NCBI GenBank assembly: GCA_946699065.1
Contig: CAMPDV010000016.1
Span: 744,001-808,000, forward strand
Direction: 5' to 3'
Source: Loxodes magnus
Lineage: Eukaryota > Ciliophora > Karyorelictea > Loxodida > Loxodidae
Length of the DNA stretch: 64,000 nt
The notes beneath the pieces were generated by a model that did not search any database, was not told where the DNA came from, and saw only the letters and a list, made by a program, of their open reading frames with translations. This document shows positions 61,882-64,000 of this stretch, piece by piece (positions within the stretch are counted from its first letter, which is position 1; each line of letters starts with the position of its first letter). A program made the position numbers and the translations under genes.

Positions 61882-63892
61882 TCAGTTATCTCTAGAACTT
61901 CTTCTATTTTTTGGACTCTATGTACTCTGTAAAAATTCTCTCAAATAATCATCATAAAATGTTCTAAGATGAAAGGTTTTTCTGTTTATTTCACAGATGT
62001 CAGGACTTTCTGCAAGGACTTTTAAATAGTCAATAAGATTATATAGTTCTCTATCATACTTATCATCATGCCATGAGATTATTGGAATTCCATTGTCTAC
62101 TTGATATCCAAAACTGTATGCTGCATTATCTACAATAACAATATCCTTTAAATTTCTTGTTTGGAGAATTCTAAGGTCTTTTATGTAAATACCCTCAGTT
62201 ATTATGCATGATTCTCTATATAGTCTATGATGTATCAACTTTCTATCTGGATCTAAATGATTTAGAACAACATCTGCATAACATTTATGTGATGCTGTGA
62301 AAACAATTACTTCAAAATTTTTATTTGCTTCAGTTAAGCATTCTCTTGCATACGGTCTTATGTTTATTCCAGCCTAAAATGAAAGAAATTACATTTACTT
62401 GCTCTCCAGTTGGAAATATAACTGGTAATAAAACATCAGGATTTTGATTTAAATCATCGCAACAATGTACAAGAGTTTCATCTAAATCAAACACAATAGT
62501 TCGCTTGTTTTCGTATCCTTTTGGTTTTTATAAAAATACCGTTTTGCTTTTTAATTGCTCTGGGTCAGCAGAAGGAATTTAATTTACAAACTTCATAGCT
62601 TAAAAGGTCTAAAATAAGTGCTCTTTATATATTTCTTCTGATCTTTAAGCTATTTACTAAGATGTTAACTGCTCTTTTTTATTATTCTAACTTTACTACT
62701 GATTTTACTATTGTACTTTAGTAACCAATTAATTGATATTTTATGAGTGTTGCTATTTTTAGCTTTATTGTTTTGATTTTACTTTTTGCTATTGAATATT
62801 TTCTTACTAAGCTTTCGGTTTTTACTCTGGTTCATATTTATCTTCTTCTTTCTATTTATACTATTAATAAAGTTAAGTTTATTGGTTTTAATAGTTCGTT
62901 TATTGCTGATTTTTTTGTGCAATACTCATAAAAGTCTGCTGAATTTATTATGTTTTGCTCATTTTACTCTAATCAAAGCTATCTGATTGTTTACTTTGTT
63001 TTGCCATTTTAGTTGCTTAAGAACTAAGCTTAGTGACAGAAGCTTTTGGAGTGCTTGAATAAGGTCTCATTATAGCATGTTGGTTGTGTGACTGTTTTTC
63101 ACTTGCGACTTCTTCTCGCTTTCCATACATTTTGTATGAATCTTAGTATACTTAATCTAAGTTAGTTGATGGTTCATTTGCACTAGATTATTTTTTTTGT
63201 GTCTTTTGATAGTCTTCAATGTCAAAAGTATTTGAATTTAGTTATGTAGTTCTAGCAGTAGGTGTTTGTGAAATTCTTTGTCCCTTTGTTTCTGAAATTA
63301 TTTTTTAAGAAAATTAGATTTCTTAGGCAGTTCTATGTGAAGGAGTTGCTGATTTCATCATCATAGTAGGATGTACGTTAGTCTTGAAAATATAAGTTTA
63401 AGGAGACTTATGGCTATCAATTGAAGGTACCTCTTACTTTTTTAAGAAAGGATTAATGTTTGCTGCCTATCTAGCACTATGCACGATGTTATTAACTATT
63501 ATATTCTAAGCGAAATTAAAATTTTTATTAACCTATTATTAATTTTCTTTAATAGCCTGCTTCTAGCCTTATTTAGCGTTCTAAGTAGCTCTACCTTTAG
63601 GAGTTGATGAATTCTTAGGAGTAATCGGTCTTCCGTTTTCTTATCCAGAGTTTTTTCTTTTAGGTTGAATTCCGTTCACAGGAGTTATAGTTTTTTCCTA
63701 ATTTTGAAAATAATTTCTGACATTAGGAGAATTTTTCCCATATCTAAGAAAGTTCTACAACTCTGCATTTTGAATTTAAATATTTTACATTGTCTATAGT
63801 TAATCACTGTTTTCATCAGGAATCTCTATCATTAAATTCTCTTTCCTAGGCCCTGCATTGCGTATGTTATTATTTGATGAAACTTTTGACAT
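61882..63892 (-). CDS. FCP/SCP-type (HAD) protein phosphatase, 663 aa
   Basis: 2011 nt less a 19-nt intron gives 664 codons, ATG at 63892, TGA at 61882. The first 400 residues are low-complexity, rich in Gln, Ser, Thr, Asn and Lys with several TP/SP sites (for example SPNV, ITPKN, QTPTAR), as in regulated proteins. A short helix (SEEIYKEHLFQTFQAMKFVN) leads into the phosphatase domain with the DxDxT motif FDLDETLVH (D469 nucleophile, D471), RPYARECL, VIVFTASHKCYADVVL, HRLYRESC, and IVDNAAYSFGYQVDNGIP. This is the CTD-small-phosphatase (NIF) domain, which removes phosphate from Ser/Thr on RNA polymerase II or other targets. The gene nearly fills the window's right end. Confidence 0.94.
62374..62392 (-). 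other. Intron (19 nt) of FCP/SCP phosphatase gene
   Basis: Minus strand GTAATTTCTTTCATTTTAG inside the phosphatase domain; splicing joins GEQVN to AGINIRPYARE. Confidence 0.92.
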
Positions 63893-64000
63893 TTTTTATT
63901 AAAGAAATGGGAAATTAAGTTTGAAGATTTAAGAATATGAATATTCATTTAATTTTATAATATTCTAAATTCCTTTATTTTCATATTACTTTACTCTTTA

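Noticed and set aside
61918..62238. A 106-aa stand-alone protein
   Set aside because: It is the C-terminal part of the FCP/SCP phosphatase gene, whose upstream part is hidden by Gln-coding TAA/TAG and a 19-nt intron.
1..64000. CRISPR arrays, rRNA, tRNA, bacterial operon signals
   Set aside because: Nothing with regular spacer-repeat structure or clover-leaf consensus was seen by eye; the gene content and code are eukaryotic. A tRNAscan run could still find a tRNA that I missed.

Overview
The window is nuclear DNA from a ciliate with an unusual genetic code. TAA and TAG are read as glutamine throughout. TGA is read as tryptophan inside genes and also ends most of them. The in-frame TGA codons fall where protein families have Trp (MORN, kelch, USP/DUSP, TPR and others), and several exchange with TGG between two paralogues in this window. 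Ten introns in seven genes are only 16-22 nt, all begin GTAA and end AG, and each restores frame exactly. This matches the karyorelict type of code (ambiguous UGA). Two adjacent genes at 52.8-54.1 kb lack any TGA between or just after them, so TAA may also terminate (Condylostoma-like). The species cannot be named from this sequence.

Region 1, 1-28293, is a recent direct tandem array. Copy 1 is 1-12440, copy 2 is 12441-25975, and copy 3 is cut off at 28293. Each full unit carries, left to right: a Tiny-macrocysts/PAS-type membrane protein gene (intact in copy 2, broken by a 1096-bp deletion in copy 1), a possible coiled-coil gene whose frame differs between copies, a secreted GH7-family cellulase gene, and a 194-codon gene of unknown function. 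Long AT-rich spacers separate them. The array probably continues left of the window.

Region 2, 28294-33689, is the older relative of the array. A diverged version of the unit's spacer leads into an inverted, longer paralogue of the membrane/PAS gene.

Region 3, 34-64 kb, is ordinary single-copy gene space with mixed orientation. It holds a RING/coiled-coil/EF-hand protein, a kelch protein, a short protein with repeated GTGRD motifs, a MORN protein, a DUSP-USP deubiquitinase, an ICMT-like membrane methyltransferase, a Canopy/saposin-like secretory protein, a Yju2/CWC16 splicing factor, an AcpS-type phosphopantetheinyl transferase, a TPR protein, an FCP/SCP-type phosphatase and two unrecognised proteins. 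These look like housekeeping, ciliary and signalling functions, with no sign of a shared operon-like pathway.

Most genes are invisible to standard-code ORF finding. The open stretches seen with the standard code are fragments or shadows of the genes listed here. Gene limits were set by reading frame, intron removal and divisibility by three; starts are the first sensible in-frame ATG and the 3' ends carry the TGA ambiguity.
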